Shown in pieces: positions 61,201 through 64,000 of a stretch of 64,000 nucleotides of DNA. Each line of letters starts with the position of its first letter. Position 1 is the first letter of the stretch. Both the position numbers and the translations under genes were made by a program. Source of the stretch: Planctomycetota bacterium (GTDB taxonomy: Bacteria > Planctomycetota > Planctomycetia > Pirellulales > Pirellulaceae); the NCBI GenBank assembly GCA_027622275.1, contig JAQBZB010000007.1, positions 1 through 64,000 of the forward strand, read 5' to 3'. A model generated the notes under the pieces. That model was not told the DNA's origin, made no database searches, and saw only the letters and a list, made by a program, of their open reading frames with translations.

Positions 61201-64000
61201 CATTACTAGCCGGGCCGACGCTGAGCAACTCGTCCTCCGCAGCCTCGCCAATCAACGGCGAATGGGCGGGCAGTCCGATGACCTCGATCCCGTTGTTCGC
61301 ATAGCGAATGTCGGCGAAGCGAACCGTCGAGCCGGGGAACTCGTCCTGCTCTTGGGTCCGAATCTGAAATTGATAGATGCCGCTCGTCAGACCGTCGTTG
61401 CTGCGAATCCGCACGTGGTACGTGCTGCGGCTGCCTGAGTTGCCGGGCAAGGCGAAGCGCAAGCCGGCATCCCGCGGATTCCAGCTGTAATAGTCTTTCG
61501 TCAAGCCCGACGCATGCTTCGGGATGTACGGTTCAGGTGACTTCTGTAACGGACTGACGAGGTTCGGTTGCAACAGCGGCGAAATGAAATCCACACCGTC
61601 CGTCTCGTCCAAGGTGTTATCCGACCGAGCTAACACGTTCCCGTTGGAGTCAAGAACCTCGATAATCGTATCGAGCGTGAACGCGGTTTCGTCAATATCC
61701 AACCACAATTCCGTCCCGGCGGCCGCGTTGAAGCCATAGACGTCAATGTCCCCTGGTTCGTTGATGAAACCATGAATCTCGAAGCCCATGCGGAGATTGT
61801 CGTCGCCGCTCTGTTCATTCGGAGCCAGATCACCAACGATCTGTGACGTATCGGTCGTGGCATTCACACCCGGTGCGACAGCGTCCGGGGACTCGAACTC
61901 GGTGAAGATCTCGACGTTGCGGTCGTTGCTGAATTGATCGAGCAGCACACTTCGCCAGTCGTTCGGACGCGGGATCGTGTTAATGCCGTCGTTATTCGTG
62001 TCTGTCTGCGGCGTATCGTCCGGCTGCACACCCGCCCCGACGGTGTCATCGCGCAGCGAGGTAATCACAACCGGGAAGCCCGGCTGACCGATGACATGGA
62101 TCGAACCGCCTATGCGATCGTCGATGCCGATCGGGTTCCCCGTCGCCGTAAATCCCGCACCATTATAGCGGTTGCTGTTGGTGATGGAGCCGTCAGCTAT
62201 CGTGTTGAAGTTATTGTTGAGTTGACCTGCGCCGAGCAGCTTGACGACCAGGCTCTCGCTGGGGCTACTCTGCAGCCGGAGTCCGCCGTAGGTGTGATAT
62301 TCGGGGATGACGATTTCGTCAAACGCCCACTTGCGGAAGCCGTTGCGCTGGTTCTGTTGATCGAACTGGTTCGTCAGCACATGCACGATGTCCGTGTCGT
62401 CCCAGATACTTTGCGTGGTCAGGATTTCGCCTCGAATCACCAGTGCGTTCAAGGCGTTGTTGTCGAGTTGGTTTCCACGCACGAGCGGACCAGCGTTGTC
62501 GCCGTATCGAGTGATGCGATCGATTTCGCCCCTCGATCTTCCAATGTCGAGAAGGTTGTTGTGGATCAGCGAATTCGCATTGATCGTGATCACCGGCATT
62601 TGCAGGTTGGCGGCGGACTTCGCCGGATCGTACAACGTGTTGTTGTCGCGGATCACGTTATCGACGATCACCGGTTGCGCGCCGCGAACAAAGATCGTGG
62701 CCGGCAGGTTGTAACCGCGTCCGAACCGATCAATTGGCCCCTGACCGCCAACGCCTTCCGCGTTGTTTTCGATAATGCTGTTCGTCAAGCGCAGATCGGC
62801 TTGATGGACTTCGATCACATTGAAGCCGGCAAATGTCCCTTCGACACGCGTAATGCCGCCACCATACGAGATCACGGAATGATCGATGCTGCCGCTGGAC
62901 AAGGGGCCAAAGAACAGTCCGCCCCAGTTTCCGGGACCGGGCGTCGCTTCGCCGTTCGCTTGACCGTCATCATCATTCGTGTCGAAAGTACCGCCGGCAC
63001 CGTAAGTATCATCCAAGCGTGACGTAAAGATCACGGGGAGACCATCGGTCCCCTCGGCGATCAATTGTGCGCCAAAGTCCGCCTCGAGACGCGCGCCTTC
63101 GAGTTTCACAACGCTGCCGGGATCGATGGCGAGACGTGCATGCGGCCGGGCGCGAATGACTCCCTGGCCACCTGGATCGAGCGTTCCGCCTAACGTGAAA
63201 CCATCATCCGTGTAAGTCGTCGACGACGCATCCAACTCGGCAACCAGCGTGTACGGACTAATCCCTCCGACGGTGCTGCGATAGAGCCTTCGTGAAACAA
63301 ACTCGCCATTCACCGCTGGAAGGCCGGACAGCGCAACTCCGCCTTCGACCGGCGTTCCCTTGATCGCCACATCCGCGGTCGGATCGGAAGCAGCTCCCTC
63401 ACGGCCCTGCGCATCGACGAAGAGAACAGAATAGTTGTACGTGCCCAGCGCCAGTGAGCCGCGAACTTCAGGCATCGATGTGGTGGCATCGACGTTCGGC
63501 GGATCACGCTGAAGGACGGTCGACTGGGTGATCCCTCGGTCAACAAACACGGTATCGGAGGCATTCAACTCGGCGACGAGATTATAGACGCCGTCCTTGG
63601 TACTATCCGTCCGGTAAATTCGACGTTTGACGAAATCGCCCGTGGCCGGCGGTATCTGGTTCAGTTGAAACGCCGTATTCGGTGCCGTTAACGTGACACT
63701 CGAACTGGTCCGCGAGGGACGTCCCTCGAAACCATTGATATCAACGAACGTGATCTTGTATTGATAGGTCCTCGGCGATAGCGCCCCGCCAGTCCGCGGC
63801 GTGAACGTGATCAGATCGACGGCGGGCCGCTCAAGATCAAGGAACGGATCACCCAGACTGCCTTCAATGAAAAAGTTCTCGGACAAGACATGGACGATGT
63901 CCGTGTCGTCAAATCGCATCGATACCTTGAGCGTTCGTAACGTGTCGACGGCGGGCGTGTCGAGCTGAATGAACAGCCCGTTGGTCGAGTTGTTCAGCAA
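43205..64000 (-). CDS. Giant secreted cadherin-like/dockerin protein, 5' end outside window (right paralogue)
   Basis: The frame is open from the right edge to TAG at 43205-43207, 6,931 codons. The true start is outside: the first codon seen is TTG, inside a beta-helix segment (NGLFIQLDTP) that corresponds to about residue 1262 of the middle gene, so the full protein may exceed 8,000 residues. Approximate fragment residues: beta-helix with two Fn3-like modules (1-650); PPC (700-900); Gly-rich linker and PPC (1160-1390); jelly-roll (1390-1530); choice-of-anchor L domain (1684-1937); second beta-helix; PPC; Ig-like; DYGDAPD/GEVED domain split by twelve B modules, one carrying a D module (2900-4547); about 14 cadherin-like units, one split by four B modules; dockerin pair (6713-6792); charged tail. 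Whether it has the zincin domain cannot be seen here. It is probably the first gene of the three to be transcribed. Function is inferred as surface or matrix adhesion. Confidence 0.95.
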   Translation of the reverse strand: MLNNSTNGLFIQLDTPAVDTLRTLKVSMRFDDTDIVHVLSENFFIEGSLGDPFLDLERPAVDLITFTPRTGGALSPRTYQYKITFVDINGFEGRPSRTSSSVTLTAPNTAFQLNQIPPATGDFVKRRIYRTDSTKDGVYNLVAELNASDTVFVDRGITQSTVLQRDPPNVDATTSMPEVRGSLALGTYNYSVLFVDAQGREGAASDPTADVAIKGTPVEGGVALSGLPAVNGEFVSRRLYRSTVGGISPYTLVAELDASSTTYTDDGFTLGGTLDPGGQGVIRARPHARLAIDPGSVVKLEGARLEADFGAQLIAEGTDGLPVIFTSRLDDTYGAGGTFDTNDDDGQANGEATPGPGNWGGLFFGPLSSGSIDHSVISYGGGITRVEGTFAGFNVIEVHQADLRLTNSIIENNAEGVGGQGPIDRFGRGYNLPATIFVRGAQPVIVDNVIRDNNTLYDPAKSAANLQMPVITINANSLIHNNLLDIGRSRGEIDRITRYGDNAGPLVRGNQLDNNALNALVIRGEILTTQSIWDDTDIVHVLTNQFDQQNQRNGFRKWAFDEIVIPEYHTYGGLRLQSSPSESLVVKLLGAGQLNNNFNTIADGSITNSNRYNGAGFTATGNPIGIDDRIGGSIHVIGQPGFPVVITSLRDDTVGAGVQPDDTPQTDTNNDGINTIPRPNDWRSVLLDQFSNDRNVEIFTEFESPDAVAPGVNATTDTSQIVGDLAPNEQSGDDNLRMGFEIHGFINEPGDIDVYGFNAAAGTELWLDIDETAFTLDTIIEVLDSNGNVLARSDNTLDETDGVDFISPLLQPNLVSPLQKSPEPYIPKHASGLTKDYYSWNPRDAGLRFALPGNSGSRSTYHVRIRSNDGLTSGIYQFQIRTQEQDEFPGSTVRFADIRYANNGIEVIGLPAHSPLIGEAAEDELLSVGPASNDSFVFNSTIPGQRPQTLGNLLNSDRAAIGVSGAIQDQNDIDFYNFDVRYDQTSNTTGIEHAAVVFDVDYADALVRFNTSMYVYDALGRLILIGRESNLADDRSGPLNGADLSDLARGSVGPNDPFIGPVELPEGSYFTALSSNRRLPQELEQFFVANPVNPLVRLEPVNTVQRVAEDHIDDRFRSTFLEPVVPVLFDPTFVGAGTNLWHVTNNREGDAGHGVNPVFDLSRGGVGGIGGGGIGGGGLGTLLETEPNNSIAGAQNIDNGPFNVAANPNIGDTTQNTSTTIPHITIQGSGDGTFDYYSFNITGASVASPVRGIFDIDFGFDPSASTGSIDTEIFLFDAAGNLLQICSVFGTICANDDSSTSFGQSGSVHQFDSYLEAQFTADGEYIVGVGEFSSSSSGGQITGNVPDLGDLYTLQISLGNQTPGSGASENPSFYFGSEMSGNTVPAGALGKLTSNAFSLRGYSASDLPVMYFNYFVENNLSADALRLRVVDATGNATLVASSNSADTADPAVTQLFQTSTEWRQARISLGAFAGLDNLRLEFEYEQAASGGSEGAYVDDIIIGFAERGEMVTASNQTPNFIANPNAGTGDLSTGVYQFEIRKASEFGRSVDNANVGLILDRTIDTNDRLAQETTLVVPAGSQVIDGQTFAISDGVNEAVFEYEDPALANGVTAGNVEIRYKSFNATLGMFVADLDYIIARRIRDAVNSQQVQTRLEITAATSDGEESGTLSTSNRVDLFGGAIVDQPDPFSITEVTNDANRLRDTIAGNGIALEGAPRFTGGAMSAGVFQGGLPILGMERGIILSTGDARSADGPNSTDTLVGRASLAGDADLDAEFGLDPLTGPVTEDATSLEFDFRIVDGIGLDVNGTLNLNFVFASEEYNEQVGTDFSDVLAIFVDGVNVALVPGTNDQISVGTVNSGNPFDPSGATGQNASFFVNNDPQDGGLFLNELGYDGLTQKITASLPLTAGRHTIKIVISDVGDAGGDSAVFIEARSLADAPFTLPPDGIPNIRHTGFGDKNLFRPQGQVKIHSNTITQAKSVGIVADAGLRVWDGQRALTPDVGAGAFLSPIRLQQPTPGPVRNLVALNNVPLLGGFTPGVSIVNNTIDSAGVVGIHISGDTVPFEMTTLEGDQVCDGTQFQVTAFGRSVTFEFEDINGTPPCGAGVEGGNGWSDGTIPVFYMRTDSDPWAFFHPIINPNSAPRSLGYDELEMAIAVKDAIDASVLVSNDSTVVAQAIVGTSRITDATLGGLFGFAPAVFVEHAASVGGQGFASIRSSAIGYAPQPFSKVINNTVYGSGGRASSFPEANTEPNDTLFNAIDTRQGVQHTPASYVATTQLGDSINFRSAPEQDVDFYQFELNIGDRVTIDVDTGIASSLDATLRLFDSVGEELRINLMAAAPGEAGTGNDPYLEFTATANGTYYVAVSNSLNDRYSPLSLADRTPLGSTGTYTIEVNVHAPRDFVVELLHNGAGVAATSGQLEIEDVFGRIATVSVGGGPRHPPDAVNLASAVNGAGGVLSNRENLPNGAFGLANPVNRVSAEAFGSVAQNRISTDRVPGAPLTSAERFVIIRNAARVTPLGAVGFRVVAPTTNAFNNVDQLLAERGILVSEQATPTLLNNILSNVQIGIEQASFIFNSPGPADNVGAVGGLVVGGTIYQHTETRDSNLPLTVQDFNESLANNAPLFVNAAAGNFYPAPFSFAIDSAVDSLVERDEFESIKDAIGLALSPVLAPDTDGRGQLRVDDPRFSTPQGFGGQVFKDRGALDRADFVGPAVKLVNPQDNDSAGIDVDPSLSIVQLESGVYSNFQLQIVDGFEAADPFPGIGVNNETLTGRSVRIGEEGLLLDVKGPVVTLFQNGVFLREGIDYTYRYNTTSNTIVLTPLSGIWPDDSVYQINVNNRDRFVIDAQGGRDVDDTTSFKITNDVGDTATFEFDKGFSLTVARTLGLQVPVTGASINGIVDGQQFTINDGTLNINSPVIFEFDQNNNWSGNARRIPFPAGGTADQIADAIVSALATAHLPAVNAQGQPLAVQPARLAIPLTPRNLGGGLVHVGATDAHRVNVGTSALTSTVAITVLRVPPGPAVGVPAIQDADTFFVTHNGQISVFEYEQASQISGFVAATDVFITVLDQTAFPANTPFDIQIEGEQLRVSAIFPAGVGTVATFQVQRGVNGTTAAAHLDLTRVTNVIVPPNAIFFTTSDTPATIAVATATALSTPLSNGVDLGLTASHVGSGIIELSGVTDHTFNVAGSGLVANIGQVPIGITVPESGGAAIADNETFTVSNGSQTFIFELSNNGILSTVPGSVVIPFGPTDSADAIANTIAGFLNATADPNGNTLAIGATAVGRGVIQLDALPNHTVDVSNTVLTRQVIIGGVRDGELIKLRENATATTIEFDSDGVFGTTSRNFVVNFSTLDTHLDLAQKITDAITTANIGLTPQNAGNGEINLGGVSGVHQLQTSQPSSFTIEGEPGVSPSTTLILPSLPGIQVRPEGAVAFADRDTFTISNGFVTAVFEIDKDGVFDDFNGDMLPDNFVVALNPGDTQDAVVAAVLTALNNANNAFSLGMMPVDRGSGVIALNATVDVVLFTNGLSSQNLLTGLTDGETFTVNDGTRTVTFEFEDLAPVMGTPNGVGGANIAITFVDGSFVESVSNAMLVALAGANLGLNPTLPNPGSGRVELGDSTRHLTDVTNSSLTVEGFPGGASAIEVRTTFTEAEVAGAIIAGINSASSRIGGVAARLRGGSTVFVDISDVTGEPADFAGGFASINGIDNFYLSAVKDVAENSLIGNQSTDETVFTILLPGVGLDFGDAPDPFAGTGNYPTLFDSNGARHVVGDQFLHLGSGVDAERDGQQTLAADGDDSDHSIQLLNSNISLLGSPPFSVQVPAAGGAALTPGETFTIVRGGRTSVTFTFVLGAGSSPQIGYAVTDTADDIAGKIVAAIASQTTLALRPSNLGKGLVSIGGTAGLTFGVANSSLTLTGEPLRQLILPLRLVVSDAASIMDNDQFVVSDGLGNTTTFEFDKNGIVAPGTGFVPIILNGTENADAVAAKVITAVTELSGVADAGVITFSGIAPGHTIDVTNASTLAVDRSLASGESFVINDGLNPTVVFEISVDGAAVAAGHVVINIPSGATDAEVTELIRSTVQGQQSRLRGLTPLAPNDHTITLAFHRSDTLDLSLSSLTHANLAPATLLTTAAGLAIEIPSVAKLQLPVDDAALAGTKINDGDFFTISDGIHPTLRFEFADDGSFNGILLNFNTSFSSQNLVDLVLTTIQNEVTAGRLNGITPVDLGNGLIDLQPLSRVRVDTTGTNGRMNQVTPVSDGDAFQIDDKVHAPVTFEFDFSGTAAPAVGVRPIMVSLGDSANDIAKKLEAAIKNATLLPNVLGTLAKPVVPVSIGNGIVDLSTADDAQVVTLGTPRFEITGAAGGIADGQRFTMSDGNRTWMFEFDRNGKFVEGRVQIPYASGDGANAVGAVLAGKINATVPTLTASDLGGGLVLLQVNDENGVRFDGILVPGRSTPITVTASGTGFLDAWFDFNHDGDWNDPGEQVLQNAVVQAGENSLSVTVPQVLPSNSPLGDTYARFRISRAGSLLPTGLAVDGEVEDYKVRVLNNSAPIANPNVLVDFTTAEDGTDTVIDLFNPSAFVDTNLTDGNGDFLTFSVGTRVLSLEQDGSILRDGDTITIFAADEVDSRTFEFDNDGIVTSGNVAVGFTIAATAAQIAASLASQIEAQDYGLETSLGGASILLLGEGSIVLGPVFSGITVGTGLSVEILQDGATFEDGGTVTLVATNNLASRTFEFDNDGLAAAGNVAVPFDSSATRAALAAALVAAINRIANDPAENYGIGAAVANANDVVVRLGGQGTISFGSVFDGVVETSDTTLRVLQNGFNFTEAGTVTITSTPGVPQTYEFTTDGNTLFGNIPVVYDTTRTPEQIAGLLAQAITLALSGVVATVDPLQPTLIRLSGSNNVVLGNNFNDLLIGTGDGLLLREDGSTLTDDATVTISTANGLASRTFEFDSNGSVLPGHLPVVFDGSSTTVEIMDRLAAQIAATNFGVVATSDPLNGAILRLSGSGAVTFDFDFADLRLVSDEPILIPSIDIDGQTLRLDYQPDQNGIVNVTVRATDQGGLFAERTFQAEVTPGNDVPIATGVVDAAIVTSAGTCQVTFSDVNPVDGFAETIDFCEDHAITVTLRGSDSDPLPLERQQLTFENFDQSNANGQITSITSNTGDFETGRFTFTPDVNFNGTGVIVFTVRDDGSAGAPFQQSSTPFTLTLNVASVNDPPTGTNQTVAGGNAVAATEDTAVMITLAGDDDGNMTTSEGQNLTFTIASFPAHGTFTSGVDVDGSITGVIGRVTSANSVVEYLPDPNFNNNANMPVGPDSLTFNVTDDGAIPETSVAPATVQINVSAVNDTPIPQVVLATTTTSTICQPLPGVLMLGADLTQNVNTCEDHVTTLTLGGSTGDDESSQTLVFELVSGPSQGTLDVTAGSTIPAAMLVYTPPTGFNGTTTFVVRATDNGQTNAVADPLEDELTVTLTVQPVNAAPIANDQVGLNTVQATEDFARSITLTADDGDLGVVQVLRYFIVPVQGRSVTRTENGTLSGINASTGDVIGQLIYTPDPNFNGTDFFTFQVQDDNQPAAGNPPNRFSNVATVSINVAAVNDAPTADAQSVTTNEDALVIIQLTGTDIDPADIAGLTFSIAATPTNVVATGLDLSDIANGRVGYKPRPDFNGTDSFTFRARDPGGLFSSPTTVAITVNPLNDPPQFTIGQPVTVLEDSGSQTVIAWASGIRPGPISAGDEAGQIVSFTTTNNNPSLFLASGQPTVSSSGTLTFTPAANANGQAVLKIVARDTGLSSGDNENVSAEQTVTLTVQAVNDAPQFTKGPNLSANEDDGLITVPWATSIAAGPTDESTQGLRFDVNFVPTGNLAFVPGFEPQISTSPGTLGQLSYRAKADTNGTAIVTVTLYDIPNAGDADQTPKASPTETFSITVNPINDAPEFTVPGYLPANVSATTNSITLPAGNLLSDGATVTIHSALGTSARTFEFDSNGSVTSSNTAVAFTSASDASAVATALVSAINGAGYGVNAVLNAANGNIVLLSGHGLFAFGIASSPAAGAVDSTGNVLANEDAGLVRVVDWATNVRPGPAGATDENSQALTFIANTIGFTGGLTFTTAPLVDPLTGDLIFQTSPNKWGTATVTVRLRDTGSGTDPHDNESDLHTLIISVASVNDPPEFTLGANQQITEDAIGQTVFGFASSIRPGPVSANDEAGQSVSFVTTNNNNSLFVAQPAVSANGTLTYTPAANKNGVAVVTVDAQDSGSNVAPNTNSTTKKFTISISAVNDAPTLTVPGPQVVAEDVSQPIGGLVAADIDAAEGTGQVQIEFRATNGTLNVNTNIPGGVLTSQVTGNGSGTVGVLAPLAQINATLASLNSQMLPNGLTYRGKANFHGQDQLVVTVDDLGNTGSPGVRTVFQAVPITVTPVNDPPVLANPVADITVNEDAPVTLVELFPQVFNDPDVLSNNDRLTIRVVDNSNPLVASAAVNNTALSITPVADASGETLITIEASDVSGEFVQDTFRFIVLAVNDAPTVVNDSYTVPGTSPTVLPVLSNDSDKDSVINPASLAIVSAASGGSVVANANGTITFTANAGFRGQTAFTYTVSDVQGATSQPATVTVTVNQPPIANADAATTNQGTAVAIPVLANDTDSDGSIVTSSVAIAQQPANGSVSVSQAGVITYTPNLAFSGTDTFRYTVNDNIGGVSAPATVTVTVVPFQPWQNPADQAANGADGALDVSGDGFVSAIDALLVINRINTQGIGPLPVPTSGNSPPPYYDTNGDGQSTPIDALLVINFLNNAGANQPEGESIGTQADVLGFTGAAGAAAMLVSEFTPGYRQSRYSAASEMPPALHDELVAPWSVTNRFAADSLVESIRDRYRDEIHSSREEAYRGGAELDDVLIDLAWDHASDDELPGRGQLADAALTDLLEQDLLRGDR
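43625..43862 (-). other. Type I dockerin pair, right gene
   Basis: Two loops, LDVSGDGFVSAIDALLVIN and YDTNGDGQSTPIDALLVIN, form the pair (fragment residues about 6713-6792), joined by a Pro/Gly/Ser linker. The preceding WQNPADQ block matches WHNSQNR in the middle gene. A tail of about 140 charged residues follows, ending DLLRGDR. Confidence 0.9.
45800..46190 (-). repeat. Single B module inside a cadherin-like unit, right gene
   Basis: Between NDAPEFTVP and GNVLANEDAGLVRVVDWATN lies a B module with core LSDGATVTIHSALG and RTFEFDSNGSVTSSN. Neighbouring units run from NDAPEFT directly into the EDAG or EDDG strand, so this one appears inserted. Confidence 0.75.
48910..50220 (-). repeat. Four B modules inside a cadherin-like unit, right gene
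   Basis: The unit opens FTTAEDGTDTVIDLFNPSAF and LTFSVGTRVL, is broken by four B modules (RTFEFDNDG or YEFTTDG cores), and closes with LRLDYQPDQNGIVNVTVRAT. Two of the B units share nearly the same DNA around the FEFD core (CGTTATCGAACTCGAACG and similar), pointing to recent duplication. Confidence 0.8.
50360..50690 (-). other. GEVED domain, C-terminal part, right gene
   Basis: GFLDAWFDFNHDGDWNDPGE, TYARFRISRAG and VDGEVEDYKVRVL form a GEVED domain, continuous here. Its N-terminal DYGDAPD-like part is displaced upstream in the protein by B modules. Confidence 0.85.
50690..55290 (-). repeat. Twelve B modules in two blocks, right gene
   Basis: Units follow DGxxFxIxDGxxxxVxFEFDxxGxxxxGxxxIxxxxxDxADxVAxxIxxAI, usually with a GxGxIxLxG strand after. 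Six lie before and six after the DYGDAPD-like start (FGDAPDPFAGTG, about 52780). The second block separates the DYGDAPD part from the GEVED part of a single domain. One unit carries a nested D module. Confidence 0.85.
54620..54840 (-). repeat. D module nested in a B module, right gene
   Basis: The B module DTFFVTHNGQISVFEYEQAS is broken by a D module (PFDIQIEGEQLRVSAIFPAG, VQRGVNGTTAAAH) and resumes NAIFFTTSDTPATIAVAT. The break point corresponds to that of the nested pair in the middle gene. Confidence 0.8.
58190..58950 (-). other. Choice-of-anchor L domain, right gene
   Basis: Fragment residues about 1684-1937 contain LRDTIAGNGIAL, AGVFQGGLPILGMERGIILS, FVFASEEYNEQVGTDFSDVL and AGRHTIKIVISDVGD. 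The FxSEEY block and the GIxLSTG-type block are hallmarks of choice-of-anchor L domains, which occur in surface proteins with varied sorting signals. It takes the place occupied by Calx-beta/BNR domains in the middle gene. Confidence 0.8.
59450..60620 (-). other. NLWH motif, Gly-rich linker, PPC and jelly-roll-like region, right gene
   Basis: GTNLWHVTNNREGDAGHGVN is followed by a Gly-rich linker, a PPC-like domain (HITIQGSGDGTFDYYSFNI), then VMYFNYFVENN, LRLEFEYEQAASGG and GAYVDDIIIGFAERGEM. The left and middle genes lack the linker and PPC at this point. Confidence 0.65.
60468..60497 (-). repeat. Two exact 15-base tandem repeats coding a Gly-rich linker
   Basis: CCGCCGCCACCAATT occurs twice in a row on the plus strand and a partial copy follows. 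On the coding strand it gives the GGIGGGGIGGGG part of a flexible linker. Confidence 0.9.
63160..63870 (-). repeat. Pair of Fn3-like modules in the beta-helix of the right gene
   Basis: Two units of about 95-110 residues each have TYQYKITFVDINGFEG or TYNYSVLFVDAQGREG, followed by RRIYRTDSTKDGVYNLVAEL or RRLYRSTVGGISPYTLVAEL. They interrupt the beta-helix between LSENFFIEGSLGDP and ARLAIDPGSVVKLEG. Their strand pattern resembles fibronectin type III; the family call is tentative. Confidence 0.7.

Noticed and set aside
63998-64000. TTG as the start codon of the right gene
   Set aside because: It is simply the first codon at the window edge, inside a beta-helix domain. Paralogues have over 1,200 residues before this point.

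Overview
The window is almost wholly occupied by three giant genes, all on the minus strand and related to one another. They are read in the order right gene (43205-64000, 5' end outside the window), middle gene (12504-43157, complete, 10,217 codons) and left gene (1-12174, 3' end outside the window). Only two gaps lie between them, of 47 and 329 bases. No tRNA, rRNA, CRISPR array, insertion sequence or housekeeping gene was seen.

The likely source is a planctomycete, probably of the Pirellulaceae/Rhodopirellula type. The reasons are the basic N-termini ending in a variant LEPR-XLL motif (LEQRQLLA, LEDRRLLA), the GEVED domains, the C-terminal type I dockerin pairs without any enzyme of the cellulosome kind, very long cadherin-like arrays, and moderately GC-rich DNA. 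The organism call is inference from these families.

The three proteins share one scaffold. In order it has: export motif, Ig-like and small repeat modules, pre-peptidase C-terminal (PPC) beta-sandwiches, a matrixin-like zincin domain, parallel beta-helix segments, a propeller-like and jelly-roll region with a conserved NLWH...GHG motif, a second beta-helix, an Ig-like domain, a split DYGDAPD/GEVED domain, a long cadherin-like array, a dockerin pair and an acidic tail. The right gene lacks the N-terminal part in this window and the left gene lacks the C-terminal half. The proteins are most likely exported and displayed at the cell surface or built into an extracellular matrix. No enzyme pathway is visible.

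The most striking feature is how the paralogues differ. At matching points of the scaffold each carries a different inserted cassette: type A repeats, Fn3-like pairs, Calx-beta plus BNR propeller, or a choice-of-anchor L domain. Two small modules, here called B (about 75-100 aa, with an FEFD core) and D (about 61-62 aa, with an RGVNGT core), are found nested in the middle of other domains. The zincin domain is decayed in complementary ways: the middle gene keeps HEIGHSLGLGH but has Gln at the Met-turn position, and the left gene keeps Met there but has lost every zinc ligand and the catalytic Glu. The left gene appears to have its own near-consensus promoter in the 329-base gap, while the right and middle genes are probably co-transcribed.
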